This document shows positions 1-8,384 of a DNA stretch of 64,000 bases, one piece after another; the stretch's first letter is position 1, and each line of letters begins with the position of its first letter. The position numbers were made by a program, and so were the translations under genes. Source of the stretch: Evansella clarkii (lineage in GTDB: Bacteria > Bacillota > Bacilli > Bacillales > Salisediminibacteriaceae); the NCBI RefSeq assembly GCF_002019695.1, contig NZ_KV917376.1, forward strand, positions 4,718,072 through 4,782,071. Reading direction: 5' to 3'. The notes under the pieces are model-generated. The model did no database searches, was not told the DNA's origin, and was given only the letters and a program-made list of their open reading frames with translations.

Positions 1-581
1 ACCAGCATCTGCATTCTCTCAAGGGCCGGCTTTTTCTTGAGCCAGATAAGAGCCAGTAAGATTACTGTTAAGAAACTTATGAGAAAGGGCAGCTGAAAAA
101 AAACAGTCAGGGAGATAACCGCAGATGTAATCCATGGAAGGGGCTGTCCTGATGAAGCGAAGTAAGACTGAAAGTGAGGGAATACCCCCTCTGATAATGC
201 TCCTGCCATTACAAGCAGACCTGTAAAAAGAAATAAAGGATACTGAAGGAGTTTCCTTCCCTTTTGTCTGATATCGTGTTTCTTCTTCAGCAGGAGGCTG
301 CCATTATTGAGGGCACTGCTGAAATCACCTGTCCGTTCAGCAAAATACAAATAACTTATCACATCATTTGTAAAGCCTGCATCACTGAGCTGTTCAGCAA
401 AGTATTCACCAGCCTGCAGGGCGTCATATACTCTCAAAGACCAGTCTCTTGCCGCTCCTGGCTGATACGCTCCTAAGAGCTTTAACGCCTCCCCCATGCT
501 GTATCCTTCTTCAAGAAGAGATCCTAAATGCCGGAGCCATTCTCCTCTTTCCAAATCATTACGGAAGATGTACTTTTTCAT
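1..581 (-). CDS. comGB: ComGB, competence pseudopilus membrane protein (N-terminal part)
   Basis: Partial gene running off the left edge; about 193 N-terminal residues are visible. I translated it from the ATG at 581, which overlaps the comGA stop codon as ATGA, the usual translational coupling in comG operons. The visible part has the GspF/PilC-like pattern: a cytoplasmic helical domain (residues 1-100, with a glycine-rich EEGYSMGEAL stretch) then hydrophobic segments near residues 112-130 and 160-180. In the family this inner-membrane protein is the platform for assembling the ComGC pseudopilus used for DNA uptake. Identity rests on the family pattern plus the comGA neighbour. Confidence 0.88.
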   Translation of the reverse strand, partial: MKKYIFRNDLERGEWLRHLGSLLEEGYSMGEALKLLGAYQPGAARDWSLRVYDALQAGEYFAEQLSDAGFTNDVISYLYFAERTGDFSSALNNGSLLLKKKHDIRQKGRKLLQYPLFLFTGLLVMAGALSEGVFPHFQSYFASSGQPLPWITSAVISLTVFFQLPFLISFLTVILLALIWLKKKPALERMQML

Positions 582-1621
582 TTCAATTCCTCAATTTCCA
601 GAGCTGGTATAAATCCCAGGGCTATCCCTTTATTTACTACCGCCCCCAGCTTTTTTATGTTTTTCCGTGCTTCTGTCTCCCGGCCAGAAAGCGCGTCATC
701 CAGCAAGGTTCCCTGCAGCAGTTCGAAGACTGCGCCTCTTCTTCTGGAGCGGTATTTTTTGCAATATGGAGTGCACTCTTCACAGTACGGACATCTTATT
801 TCTACCAGCCTCTGTGCTGCCACAGCTTTTACAGTATCCCTCAGCTCTTCATTACTGATCCCAAGGTCATTAAGCCTTCTTATAGCGTTTAATGTATCAC
901 TGCTGTGCATAGTGGAAAAAACAAAGTGTCCTGTTAAGGCTGCTCTTACAGCCATCCTCGCAGTTTCACCGTCTCTGATTTCACCAATCATTATGATGTC
1001 AGGGTCGTGGCGCAATAAGCTTCTGAGCCCTTCAGAATAGGTGACTCCGGCTCTTTCATTAATTTCCATCTGTAGAAAATTGTCATGCTTCTGCTCCACC
1101 GGGTCTTCAAGGGTAATAATATTTCTGTTCATTGTGTAAAAGCAGGAATCGAGAAGAGAATATAAAGTAGTAGTTTTCCCGGAACCTGTCGGACCGCAAA
1201 GAATAAACAATCCGGATCTTGACTTGACGGTATTCAGCAGCTGTTCTGCCTGATTAGGAAAAATGGCAAGCGTCTGGAGTTTTTGTCTGTTGTAATAAGG
1301 AAATAACCTGATGACCAGTGTTTCACTGGCTGAAGAAGGAAAGGTGGATAAGCGCATTGCATAAGGGGTATTTCGAAGTAATATTTCCAGAGAACTGTTT
1401 TGCGGACGCCTCCGTTCACCAACATCCATACCTGATAAAAACTTAAGGTGACTTATAATCTTTACCATCATATGGACCGGCAGGCGTTCCATTTCTGTCA
1501 GATGGCCATCGATACGAAATCGTACAACCGCTGTTTTCTCCATGGGGACAAAATGAATATCAGAGGCATTAAATGAGGCGGCGCGATGAAGAATATTTTT
1601 TGATTTTTTTTCAACTTCCAT
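578..1621 (-). CDS. comGA: ComGA, competence pilus assembly/traffic ATPase
   Basis: 347 residues from the ATG at 1621, chosen because AAAGGTG lies about 10 nt upstream; an upstream in-frame ATG at 1657 has no such site. GspE/PilB secretion ATPase. Visible motifs are Walker A GPTGSGKTT, the Asp box ITLEDPVE, Walker B-like DIIMIGEIRDGET and a His box TGHFVFSTMHS. A cysteine cluster CPYCEECTPYC lies near the C-terminus. It powers the DNA-uptake pseudopilus and is normally the first gene of the comG operon, under ComK control. ComGB follows with a 4-nt overlap. I could not identify a convincing ComK box upstream. Confidence 0.95.
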   Translation of the reverse strand: MEVEKKSKNILHRAASFNASDIHFVPMEKTAVVRFRIDGHLTEMERLPVHMMVKIISHLKFLSGMDVGERRRPQNSSLEILLRNTPYAMRLSTFPSSASETLVIRLFPYYNRQKLQTLAIFPNQAEQLLNTVKSRSGLFILCGPTGSGKTTTLYSLLDSCFYTMNRNIITLEDPVEQKHDNFLQMEINERAGVTYSEGLRSLLRHDPDIIMIGEIRDGETARMAVRAALTGHFVFSTMHSSDTLNAIRRLNDLGISNEELRDTVKAVAAQRLVEIRCPYCEECTPYCKKYRSRRRGAVFELLQGTLLDDALSGRETEARKNIKKLGAVVNKGIALGFIPALEIEELK

Positions 1622-1760
1622 AAAGACACCAACACCTTTCTGTATCAATTTTTTCAAACACTAATTTATTCGCTGTCTTTTTACAAATACCTTCTTTTTT
1701 CTGCAAAAAAGTTGAATATTTTTTTAAGTTTTTTCGTACTATATGTAACAGATAAGATAA

Positions 1761-1835
1761 TGGGATGTAGCCAAGCGGTAAGGCAACGGACTTTGACTTC
1801 GTGATACGCAGGTTCGATCCCTGCCATCCCAGCCA
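1761..1835 (+). tRNA. tRNA-Gln (anticodon TTG)
   Basis: 75-nt cloverleaf. The acceptor arm TGGGATG pairs with CATCCCA, the anticodon loop CTTTGAC gives TTG, the T arm contains GGTTCGATCC, and the CCA end is genome-encoded. A single tRNA, on the strand opposite its neighbours, with its own terminator. Confidence 0.96.
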
Positions 1836-1853
1836 TTTTCATGACAAAGAAGT

Positions 1854-1889
1854 AAGCAATGGAGCGATTGCCCCATTGCTTATTTTTTT
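1854..1889 (+). terminator. Terminator after tRNA-Gln
   Basis: AAGCAATGG pairs with CCATTGCTT around a short loop, followed by TATTTTTTT. The T tract reaches the 3' end of the convergent ytxH-like gene. Confidence 0.8.
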
Positions 1890-2418
1890 ACTGATTATTA
1901 GTATTTGCTGTATCTTTACCAGACTCGCTTTCCACCTTAGTGTCTTCAGTTCCCTGGCTTCCTGCCTGATTACTGTATTGCTCAATATCGCTTCTCAATT
2001 TCTGGCTTGTGTCCTCGATTTCAGCCACTACTTTTTCAGCAAGTTCCCGGCCCGCGTCTTTTTCAGTCTCCATTATATTTTTAATATCCTCAGTCAGTTC
2101 AGAACCCATATTAGCTGCTTTATCAGCCACCGATTTATAATCTCCTTTAACACGGCTGAACTGCTCTTTAGCTGCTCTGGAAAGCTCGGAGGACTTATCT
2201 TTAGCAAGCTGAGTATACTCGTTGCTCTTTTCCACTGCAGTGTTTTTGAACTCTACAGTCTTACCTTTAGCCGTGAGCGCCTTCTCGTTTATATTTTCTC
2301 TAAGTTCCCTGCCTGACTTCGGGGCAAGCAGCATTGCTGATGTTGCTCCAATAACTCCGCCAATAATTGCACCGATCAGAAAATCTTTCGTATCCATGCT
2401 GTTACCGTTTTTTCCCAT
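1888..2418 (-). CDS. YtxH-domain protein
   Basis: 176 residues; ATG at 2418 follows GGGAGG at 8 nt. The N-terminus has a glycine-rich transmembrane segment (FLIGAIIGGVIGATSAMLLA) then APKSGRELR, the signature of YtxH proteins, followed by a long charged, amphipathic, probably coiled-coil region and an acidic disordered tail. YtxH members are membrane-anchored general-stress proteins of unknown biochemical role. Single-gene unit, convergent with the tRNA. Confidence 0.85.
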   Translation of the reverse strand: MGKNGNSMDTKDFLIGAIIGGVIGATSAMLLAPKSGRELRENINEKALTAKGKTVEFKNTAVEKSNEYTQLAKDKSSELSRAAKEQFSRVKGDYKSVADKAANMGSELTEDIKNIMETEKDAGRELAEKVVAEIEDTSQKLRSDIEQYSNQAGSQGTEDTKVESESGKDTANTNNQ

Positions 2419-2654
2419 TATAAATAACCTCCCTAATTAAGTATCTCTTCTTTATTACTATACGTTCCTTGTTTTTTCCTTCAATAAACCCCGATTACTT
2501 ATGTACATCAAGGAATTTTTTTCAAATGTTCACAAAATTGTACGGGGCCAGGCCCCCATTTATCACGTAAAGTAGTTTATTATATTGTAAAATACACTTT
2601 TTTATAAAGCTGCCTCTTGTAAATGGACGGCGGTTAAAGGCAGGAGTGAAATTT

Positions 2655-3356
2655 ATGGAACAGCAAACACTAAAAATCACAGGGGTTCTGTCAGACCCTA
2701 CCCGTTTTTCAATTTATCAGTATGTATCCCGCCAGCATCGTGATGTCACTGTTCAGGAAATTGCCGAAACTTTCGAGATCCATGCAAATGTTGCCCGCCT
2801 CCATTTGACTAAACTTGAAGATGTAAACATGCTTGTTTCAGATACGAAAAAAACAGGTAAAGGAGGAAGACCAAGCCGTTTCTACAGACTTTCTGATGAG
2901 GTTGTCAGCTTGCAGTTTCCTTCCCGGGATTACCAGCGTCTTTCGGAGATTGCAATTCAGACTCTCGCCTCCCTTGGAGAAAAAGGCGAACAGGCGCTGA
3001 TTGAAACAGGCAGAACCTTTGGATTTGAAACGGCAAAGGAGTTTGCCGAGAATCTAAACTATAACCCTAGGCTTATGAGCCCCGAAGAAAAAACAGAGAT
3101 TATTCAAAAAATTGCATTGTCACAAGGCCTGAACCCTGAAATTAATTATAACAACGAAACAAATGAAATTTCATTTCGGATTTTCAACTGCACTTATAAA
3201 GAAATCGCCCAGCACCGCCGGGGAATCTGCAAGATGCACCATGCGCTGATCAATGGCATATTCAGCTATTTTTTCGGGGATATTAAGCTTAAAGAAGAAG
3301 CAAACATGTTCGCCAGAAACGCAGCGCCGTGCATGTATTCAACAGTAACTGTATAG
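2655..3356 (+). CDS. ArsR/SufR-like winged-helix transcriptional regulator
   Basis: 233 residues from the ATG at 2655. AGGAG at 2642-2646 gives 8-nt spacing, and the alternative GTG at 2646 overlaps that site. The N-terminal winged helix (about residues 5-75) contains LSDPTRFSIYQYV and EIHANVARLHLTKLEDVNML. A basic wing GKGGRPSRFY follows, and a C-terminal domain carries isolated cysteines (FNCTYKE, GICKMHH, AAPCMYS), like SufR-type Fe-S sensors. A cluster or metal ligand role is inference. The target is unknown; it sits alone upstream of yqgY. Confidence 0.75.
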   Translation: MEQQTLKITGVLSDPTRFSIYQYVSRQHRDVTVQEIAETFEIHANVARLHLTKLEDVNMLVSDTKKTGKGGRPSRFYRLSDEVVSLQFPSRDYQRLSEIAIQTLASLGEKGEQALIETGRTFGFETAKEFAENLNYNPRLMSPEEKTEIIQKIALSQGLNPEINYNNETNEISFRIFNCTYKEIAQHRRGICKMHHALINGIFSYFFGDIKLKEEANMFARNAAPCMYSTVTV

Positions 3357-3479
3357 CTGTTCCTGGCTGATATATTTATTTTTATTTTACAAAGAACTGC
3401 TTTCGTTTTATAATAAGGTGTACTGTTAGCGTCCCATATTATAAAAACTTAAGCAGTTACATAAAAGGAGGGAAGCATC

Positions 3480-3725
3480 TTGGATCGCATGTTCCGTGTT
3501 TGCGGCTTCTGGACTGGTATATTTGCCGTATTATTTTTGGTTGGATCCATGCATGAGATGGCGATTTTGTTCTTCGGGCAGACTGGTGCTTTTATCGCGC
3601 TTAGCTACCTGAAGCTGACAGAAAGAGCTTACATGTATATTTTCGGCGCATACTTAACTTTGTTCTTCGTAGGATTCACGTATTTTTCAACATTCCTGCT
3701 CGAACCAGGAATCGGAGGACATTAA
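3480..3725 (+). CDS. yqgY: YqgY, DUF2626 small membrane protein
   Basis: 81 residues with two or three hydrophobic segments, matching the DUF2626 family that occupies this same neighbourhood in Bacillus. The TTG start at 3480 has AAGGAGGG 7 nt upstream; an ATG at 3489 is the alternative. No function is known. A strong terminator follows. Confidence 0.85.
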   Translation: MDRMFRVCGFWTGIFAVLFLVGSMHEMAILFFGQTGAFIALSYLKLTERAYMYIFGAYLTLFFVGFTYFSTFLLEPGIGGH

Positions 3726-3747
3726 TAGTCCCTTGCCGAAATTATCT

Positions 3748-3783
3748 AAAACCCCCGCCTGGCTGGATCTGGCGGGGGTTTTA
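3748..3783 (+). terminator. Rho-independent terminator of yqgY
   Basis: AAAACCCCCGCC pairs with GGCGGGGGTTTT around an 11-nt loop. Confidence 0.92.
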
Positions 3784-3847
3784 ACGTTTTGGAACTGTAA
3801 AAGCATGTTTTCATGATTTCAAAGACCAGCATTTCGCCAGCCTGACG

Positions 3848-4981
3848 CTATAAAGAATACGGATCTTCATTGAATATTTTATACTCAGCAGACCTCGCAG
3901 TGTTTTTACCGAGTATATTAACCTGGAAAGCCGAGCTAATGCCTCCAGGCTGAACCAGAGACTGTATAGCTCTGTTTTGCCTGAAACTATCGGAAAAAGG
4001 ATGCGGGTCCCTTACCTCCTGAAGAAATTTAAACAATCCCCCATTTACGAGAAATTTATCCTGATTATTATGATAAATAATAGAATAACCTGCATCTTCC
4101 CCAATCTTAATAAAAGCATCCCACTGTACATGAGAGGTAATATCCATTTCTCCAGGCATATCTAAAGGATTATCAACCAGTTGGTGCTTATGATAACCTC
4201 TTAATGAACCCTCTCTCCTCTCAGGCTGAATTAGCTGCTCATTTGTATACCCATAATCGACTGTTACGAGGAGTCCTCTCTTTTGCCATCCGGCAAATTC
4301 CTTAAGCAGTTTCTTCATTTCCAGATTTACTTCTGTGCGGAATCCTTCCGGCAGCTCAGGACCATAATCCTTTATCCAGCTGATAATCTCATCATTTTCA
4401 CAGGCTCTCAACTCTTCTTTCAGGAGAGCTTCTTCCCCTGGAAAAACAACAGCTTCCAGCAGCTCCTCTTTACCCTGTACAACAGAATGGACAGGCAGGG
4501 CATCAATAAGCTCATTGGAAAAAATTATGCCTGAGAAGTCAGGCACAAGATTCCTTGCTGAGGCTGCAGAGGAAACTATCTGAACCTTTTCTCCGTAAGC
4601 TTCGGATATCTTATTAAGTGTGCTACGGTGATAGGGGCTTGCATCGGCAATAATATATATAATATCTTCATACAATTCAGGCACTTCGTCTTTGAAATAT
4701 GAGAGTACATTAGAAGCAAAGCTTCCATCTCCGCCCCCTGCTTCAAAGATGACTGGTGTAAGCTCCTCTTTCTTGAAAACATCCGCAAAAAACCTGGCAA
4801 ATGTCCGTGCGAAGACAGGGTGTACATGGTTGCTCGTATAGAAGTCTCCTGCTTTCCCGAGCTTCGTTTTCTCTTTCATATAATAACCTGTATCCGCATT
4901 ATACAAGGCAGTCCTTATGTATTCAGCATAGCTCCATGGCGGGTCTGTCTGAGCGAGCAGTTTATAAACAATGTTAGTCAT
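3848..4981 (-). CDS. MidA/NDUFAF7-family SAM-dependent methyltransferase
   Basis: 377 residues from ATG 4981, with AGGAG 8 nt upstream. The N-terminus contains the family signature YIRTALYNADTGYYMK and GKAGDFYTSNHVHPVF. The SAM-binding motif is EAGGGDGSFA, followed by IIFSNELIDALPVHSV and LLVTVDYGY. Family members methylate arginine in eukaryotic complex I assembly; the bacterial substrate is unknown. Single-gene unit; the region upstream holds the small RNA on the opposite strand. Confidence 0.88.
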   Translation of the reverse strand: MTNIVYKLLAQTDPPWSYAEYIRTALYNADTGYYMKEKTKLGKAGDFYTSNHVHPVFARTFARFFADVFKKEELTPVIFEAGGGDGSFASNVLSYFKDEVPELYEDIIYIIADASPYHRSTLNKISEAYGEKVQIVSSAASARNLVPDFSGIIFSNELIDALPVHSVVQGKEELLEAVVFPGEEALLKEELRACENDEIISWIKDYGPELPEGFRTEVNLEMKKLLKEFAGWQKRGLLVTVDYGYTNEQLIQPERREGSLRGYHKHQLVDNPLDMPGEMDITSHVQWDAFIKIGEDAGYSIIYHNNQDKFLVNGGLFKFLQEVRDPHPFSDSFRQNRAIQSLVQPGGISSAFQVNILGKNTARSAEYKIFNEDPYSL

Positions 4982-5120
4982 AAATCCATCTCCTGTGTAT
5001 ATCGTTATCATTTAATCAGGCTGAAATCATATTAGTCCTGGTTGCCTCTGGTCACTGTCTTTCTGTCTTCTGTTCAGACCTGCAGCTGGATTTTTTACAC
5101 CAAAAAATAGTTTAACAACA

Positions 5121-5149
5121 TTGACATAGTGTTTATGTCGATTTATAAT
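5121..5149 (+). promoter_or_regulatory. Consensus sigma-A promoter for the 5.2-kb small RNA
   Basis: TTGACA (5121-5126), exactly 17 nt spacer, TATAAT (5144-5149): a perfect vegetative promoter pointing into a region without any gene. The start is expected about 5156-5158. No Fur box is seen around it. Confidence 0.85.
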
Positions 5150-5156
5150 AAATTTG

Positions 5157-5267
5157 TCAGTAGAACAATGAATTTCGGGAGTTCCCCCTCCCCCCTCAAA
5201 AGTTCATTGATACTTGATTAACTCCCCAAACGACCTTTCATTTCCCCATGAAAGGTCAATTTTTTTT
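5157..5267 (+). ncRNA. Candidate trans-acting C-rich small RNA, about 110 nt
   Basis: A perfect sigma-A promoter at 5121-5149 and a rho-independent terminator at 5232-5267 delimit a transcript with no reading frame preceded by a ribosome site. The 5' hairpin is formed by 5166-5175 pairing with 5200-5209 (10 bp including one G-U). It displays a 24-nt loop rich in C (CCCCCTCCCCCCTC). An unpaired linker carries ACTCCCC, and the terminator loop is TTCCCC. Three exposed CCCC modules are the hallmark of Gram-positive sRNAs such as RsaE/RoxS and FsrA, which pair with Shine-Dalgarno sequences. The sequence itself is not one of these as far as I can recall. Confidence 0.72.
5232..5267 (+). terminator. 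Terminator of the small RNA
   Basis: GACCTTTCAT pairs perfectly with ATGAAAGGTC around loop TTCCCC, followed by AA and eight T. Confidence 0.92.
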
Positions 5268-5282
5268 GCACTTTAAGAAAGC

Positions 5283-5360
5283 ATTAAATTTTGCAGTGAA
5301 GCTGCCTCGACGCAGTGAAAAATTTTTAAGGCTAAAGTATAAATGCAACTACGCCTCTGT
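5283..5360 (+). repeat. Short dispersed repeat, copy 1 (shared with 16433-16512)
   Basis: GGCTAAAGTATAAATGCAAC at about 5332-5351, with flanking GAAGCTG..TCGAC..AGTGAA, recurs in inverse orientation near 16433-16512. Function unknown. Confidence 0.55.
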
Positions 5361-5437
5361 CATCGCGAATCTGCGAGTTTTCTTTACCTGAAAACAAGGG
5401 CGCGGCATTCAGAAAAGCGCCCCCATTCAGACAGCTG

Positions 5438-6079
5438 TTACCAGCCAAAGCCGTTAATAAAAGGATTTATTTCTTTCTCCTTGCCAATCTCCGTAACAGG
5501 ACCATGGCCATTTGCTACAATTGTTTCATCAGGCAGACTGAGCATTTTTTCATAAATCGTATCCATGAGTGTCTCATGGTCTCCCCCTGGCAAATCTGTC
5601 CGGCCTACTCCTCCATGAAACAAAACGTCACCAGAAAATATGATGCCCTTTTCTTTCCAGTAATAAGAAACACTTCCTGGAGAATGACCTGGTGTTTCAA
5701 GTATTTGTAAGTGGATTCCTATTAGTGAAATGTCTTTTTCTTTCGAGGACAGAATATGATCAGCCGGACCAGCCTTCACCGGCTCTATCCCCGGAAAGAG
5801 ACCTGACCCGTTAAGCTGTGGATCAGTGAGCCATTCAGCTTCTTTTTCGTGTATGTATACTGGCGCTTTAAAAGTGTCTCTCACGATGTCCACTGCCCCG
5901 ATATGATCGAAGTGAGCGTGTGTCAGCAATATTGCCTTTACAGATATGTTTTCATCTTTCAGCCAGCCCAGCAGCTTTTCTCCATCACCGCCAGGATCCA
6001 CGATAATCCCCTCTGTCCCATCGTAAATGACAAAACTGTTTGTTTGCAGAGGCCCCAGGGGAATTTGTTTCCATTTCAT
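5438..6079 (-). CDS. yqgX: YqgX, MBL-fold metallo-hydrolase (glyoxalase II-like)
   Basis: 213 residues, ATG at 6079 after AGAGGAGG. The metallo-beta-lactamase fold is shown by THAHFDHIG (metal ligands HxHxDH), further ligands in ETPGHSPGS and FSGDVLF, and a C-terminal NGHGPVT. The length fits the compact YqgX/glyoxalase II-like branch acting on thioesters; the exact substrate is unproven. Positional orthologue of B. subtilis yqgX. Confidence 0.88.
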   Translation of the reverse strand: MKWKQIPLGPLQTNSFVIYDGTEGIIVDPGGDGEKLLGWLKDENISVKAILLTHAHFDHIGAVDIVRDTFKAPVYIHEKEAEWLTDPQLNGSGLFPGIEPVKAGPADHILSSKEKDISLIGIHLQILETPGHSPGSVSYYWKEKGIIFSGDVLFHGGVGRTDLPGGDHETLMDTIYEKMLSLPDETIVANGHGPVTEIGKEKEINPFINGFGW

Positions 6080-6342
6080 AATTTATACCTCCTCTTATTA
6101 CACTACTAGTATTGTACTATTTTAAATGCTTACAGGAAAATAATTAATTCTCCCCCTTTTTCAGTCTTTATTCAGCTTTCCCTCGACAAAAGCTAAAAAA
6201 GACAGTAAAATATAATATGTATTTTGTTCTCATAATAAAGAATGATGGCTGATTGTCCATCACTGTATTCCATCTTTCAGAAAAGCAGCATTCTGGAAAC
6301 ATTTACAGAAAAAGGATTACATAATTGAAGGAGGCACAATAA

Positions 6343-6528
6343 ATGGAATTTGGTATCATTACCTTGTTAATTGCCATTTTTGCAGCAATTGGCTTGTTCC
6401 GCGAACTGAAAACGAAAAACTTTTTCGCTGTCGGTTTCGCAGCAGTTACTGTTGCTGTGTTTGGGTGGTTCGCTGTCATGACACTTTACTCTGTAATATT
6501 CACTGGCGGCGGTGGAACAGTAGGATAA
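6343..6528 (+). CDS. yqgW: YqgW, DUF2759 small membrane protein
   Basis: 61 residues with two hydrophobic helices separated by RELKTKNF and a glycine-rich tail, matching DUF2759 and the expected synteny. ATG follows GAAGGAGG. Function unknown. Confidence 0.85.
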   Translation: MEFGIITLLIAIFAAIGLFRELKTKNFFAVGFAAVTVAVFGWFAVMTLYSVIFTGGGGTVG

Positions 6529-6540
6529 AACTTAATTTCA

Positions 6541-6575
6541 AAAAAAAGGAACGGGAAACCCCGTTCCTTTTTCCA
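6541..6575 (+). terminator. Bidirectional terminator between yqgW and yqgV
   Basis: AAAAAAAGGAACGGG pairs with CCCGTTCCTTTTT, with A and T tracts on either side, so it can serve the plus-strand yqgW and the converging minus-strand genes. Confidence 0.88.
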
Positions 6576-6606
6576 TTATTTATAACTTTATCCCGGTTTG
6601 AAACCA

Positions 6607-6939
6607 TTAGGAATTATCCGGGTTCTCTCCCTCATTTATTTTTTCCCTTACAGAACGCAGTTTTCCTTCCATTGAAGAACCAGCTGAGTCCCTGCGGTCA
6701 TCAATTCTGATGTTAGTTGCCGTTCGCTGATGCCCTGACTTGAAAGGCAGTTCATGAATTTCCCTGATTATCTCGAACAGCACATCAATATCTCCTTCAA
6801 TAATTGTACTCATAGGAGTCAGTTCAAATTTTATCGGTTTATCTGTTTTCTTTAACATCTGATGTATTTCCGCTACAGCTCCCGATACACTTGTAGTGTT
6901 TGTTCCAATTGGAATTACCGTAATATCTGCTATTGCCAT
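6607..6939 (-). CDS. yqgV: YqgV, MTH1187-family thiamine-binding protein
   Basis: 110 residues from the internal ATG at 6939, preceded by AAGGGAGG at proper spacing. The opening MAIADITVIPIGT and KFELTPMSTIIEGD are typical of the MTH1187/YkoF-like ferredoxin-fold family that binds thiamine or pyrimidine moieties. It lies in frame at the end of the DUF1385 reading frame. Positional orthologue of B. subtilis yqgV. Confidence 0.82.
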   Translation of the reverse strand: MAIADITVIPIGTNTTSVSGAVAEIHQMLKKTDKPIKFELTPMSTIIEGDIDVLFEIIREIHELPFKSGHQRTATNIRIDDRRDSAGSSMEGKLRSVREKINEGENPDNS

Positions 6940-7701
6940 TTTTGATTCCTCCCTTTTATTAACGTGCGTGCTGCGAGGCATTCTCACTCTTGAAGGAAAT
7001 TCCTTCAGAGCAAGCCGGCGATATGCCCTGACAGCAGTTTTCAAGTGGCGGTCTTCAGGATCTCCAGTGGTCACATACTTCTGAAGCTGGTATGACAGAT
7101 TTAATATCTGTGTATGCAGCTTTGTACCGCCTCTCCTGTTCATCCAGTATGCAGCGGCAGGCAGAAGTATCAGAGACAGAACGGAAGCTGCCTCAAGAGC
7201 TCTGAGCCATGGTACCCCGGCTGCTGATATACCCGCAAATAATATTGGCACCATCAAAAAATAAAGCAGGACTACATTTGTGGAGCAGTACCTGTTTGTA
7301 ATATCCGCCGCCCTGATCTTGTCCATATTTCTTGTGGACACGACCCCTTTATAGCTGAATACTTTATGTTCAGCTCCATGATATTTTTTTAATTCCCGCG
7401 GAAACCAGAAATGTGTTCCAAGCAAAAAATAAATCAGAGTAAATGCCGGCAGTCCGGTCCATCCATCCCATCCGGCAATTGATGCAGCATAAGGAATAAT
7501 TATGAGCAGAAGCCATGTTAAGAAGAAAAAATGAAACCACAGAGGCATGGAGAAGTATAATATTTTCCCTGCATAGGCAAGTGAAAATATATTCAGAGGT
7601 TTCAGCCATGTTTTCGATCTGCCATTCACTTCATGTGTACATGCGATATTACTTTTCCCGATAAATAATATGCCTTTATTAAACGACATTCCTTTTATCA
7701 T
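6607..7701 (-). CDS. DUF1385-like membrane protein in frame with YqgV
   Basis: One open frame of 364 codons. Residues 1 to about 240 form a DUF1385 (YqhQ-like) membrane protein: hydrophobic segments, the signature KKYHGAEHKVFSYKG and a following TN.YCSTNVVLLYF. The remainder is YqgV. No stop separates the two, but a strong internal ribosome site (AAGGGAGG) before the ATG at 6939 means YqgV can be made alone. So this may be a true fusion, or two genes whose first stop has been lost. The start at 7701 has only a weak AAGGGG upstream. Confidence 0.6.
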   Translation of the reverse strand: MIKGMSFNKGILFIGKSNIACTHEVNGRSKTWLKPLNIFSLAYAGKILYFSMPLWFHFFFLTWLLLIIIPYAASIAGWDGWTGLPAFTLIYFLLGTHFWFPRELKKYHGAEHKVFSYKGVVSTRNMDKIRAADITNRYCSTNVVLLYFLMVPILFAGISAAGVPWLRALEAASVLSLILLPAAAYWMNRRGGTKLHTQILNLSYQLQKYVTTGDPEDRHLKTAVRAYRRLALKEFPSRVRMPRSTHVNKREESKMAIADITVIPIGTNTTSVSGAVAEIHQMLKKTDKPIKFELTPMSTIIEGDIDVLFEIIREIHELPFKSGHQRTATNIRIDDRRDSAGSSMEGKLRSVREKINEGENPDNS

Positions 7702-7718
7702 TTAGGTGAACCCCTTTT

Positions 7719-8306
7719 TTACGGAAGCCTCTCAAGACGCTGCAGTTCCCAGTATTTACCGGAACCTTCGTTTAATATGTCTCTGACAGAGACACCTTTC
7801 TGCCCTGTTATATCCGAATCTTCCCAAGTATGATAATAGCTTACTTCAATATATTCCGCTGTGCTGGAAAAATCAGAGAAGGTTATCGTCACTTCACCGA
7901 GTGGTCCGTAATATATATTCTCATCCGCTCTGTTAGGAAACTGTACGAAAATTCCTTCATCTCCCTGTTCAAACTGATCTCTTTCATAAATAATTTCTGC
8001 AGACTGTGTTAACAGGAGCCTGGAATCCATTATCTCAAAATCAACCGGTTCGCCTGCATCATCAACAGGAGTAATTTCTATAAAACCCGCGCCTCTCAGA
8101 CCATCACTCGGGAAATCCCCCCACTGCCAGTTCACCCTCAGTTCTGTTTCACCATTATTGTTTTCTGTCTCAGCCGCCAGCTGGACAAAATTTAAAAGCT
8201 CTTCATTAGTCACCTGTTCCGCTTGGTTTAATGTCATATACCCCATAATGAATAAACCTATCATTACAGTGAGGGGCACGAATAATACGATTTTATTTCC
8301 TCTCAT
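7719..8306 (-). CDS. Membrane-anchored protein of unknown function
   Basis: 195 residues from ATG 8306 (AAGGAG 9 nt upstream). One N-terminal transmembrane helix (IVLFVPLTVMIGLFIMGYMT) is followed by an acidic, beta-rich extracytoplasmic domain with WQWGDFP and YYGPLGEVTITF. I do not recognise a family. It lies 17 nt upstream of the DUF1385/yqgV frame on the same strand, so may be co-transcribed with it and glcK. Confidence 0.65.
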   Translation of the reverse strand: MRGNKIVLFVPLTVMIGLFIMGYMTLNQAEQVTNEELLNFVQLAAETENNNGETELRVNWQWGDFPSDGLRGAGFIEITPVDDAGEPVDFEIMDSRLLLTQSAEIIYERDQFEQGDEGIFVQFPNRADENIYYGPLGEVTITFSDFSSTAEYIEVSYYHTWEDSDITGQKGVSVRDILNEGSGKYWELQRLERLP

Positions 8307-8384
8307 GTCTCTGTTCTCCTTCTCTGCTAAACTTCTTAAAAGAAGGCTGGAGCATATGCCCCAACCTTTCCGGCTCAAAATTTG

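Noticed and set aside
1640-1760. A-tract/T-tract blocks upstream of comGA as ComK boxes
   Set aside because: Spacings do not match AAAA-N5-TTTT pairs well enough; the region is simply AT-rich.
5100-5160. Fur-regulated FsrA orthologue for the C-rich small RNA
   Set aside because: No Fur box around the promoter and no remembered sequence match, so the name is not applied.
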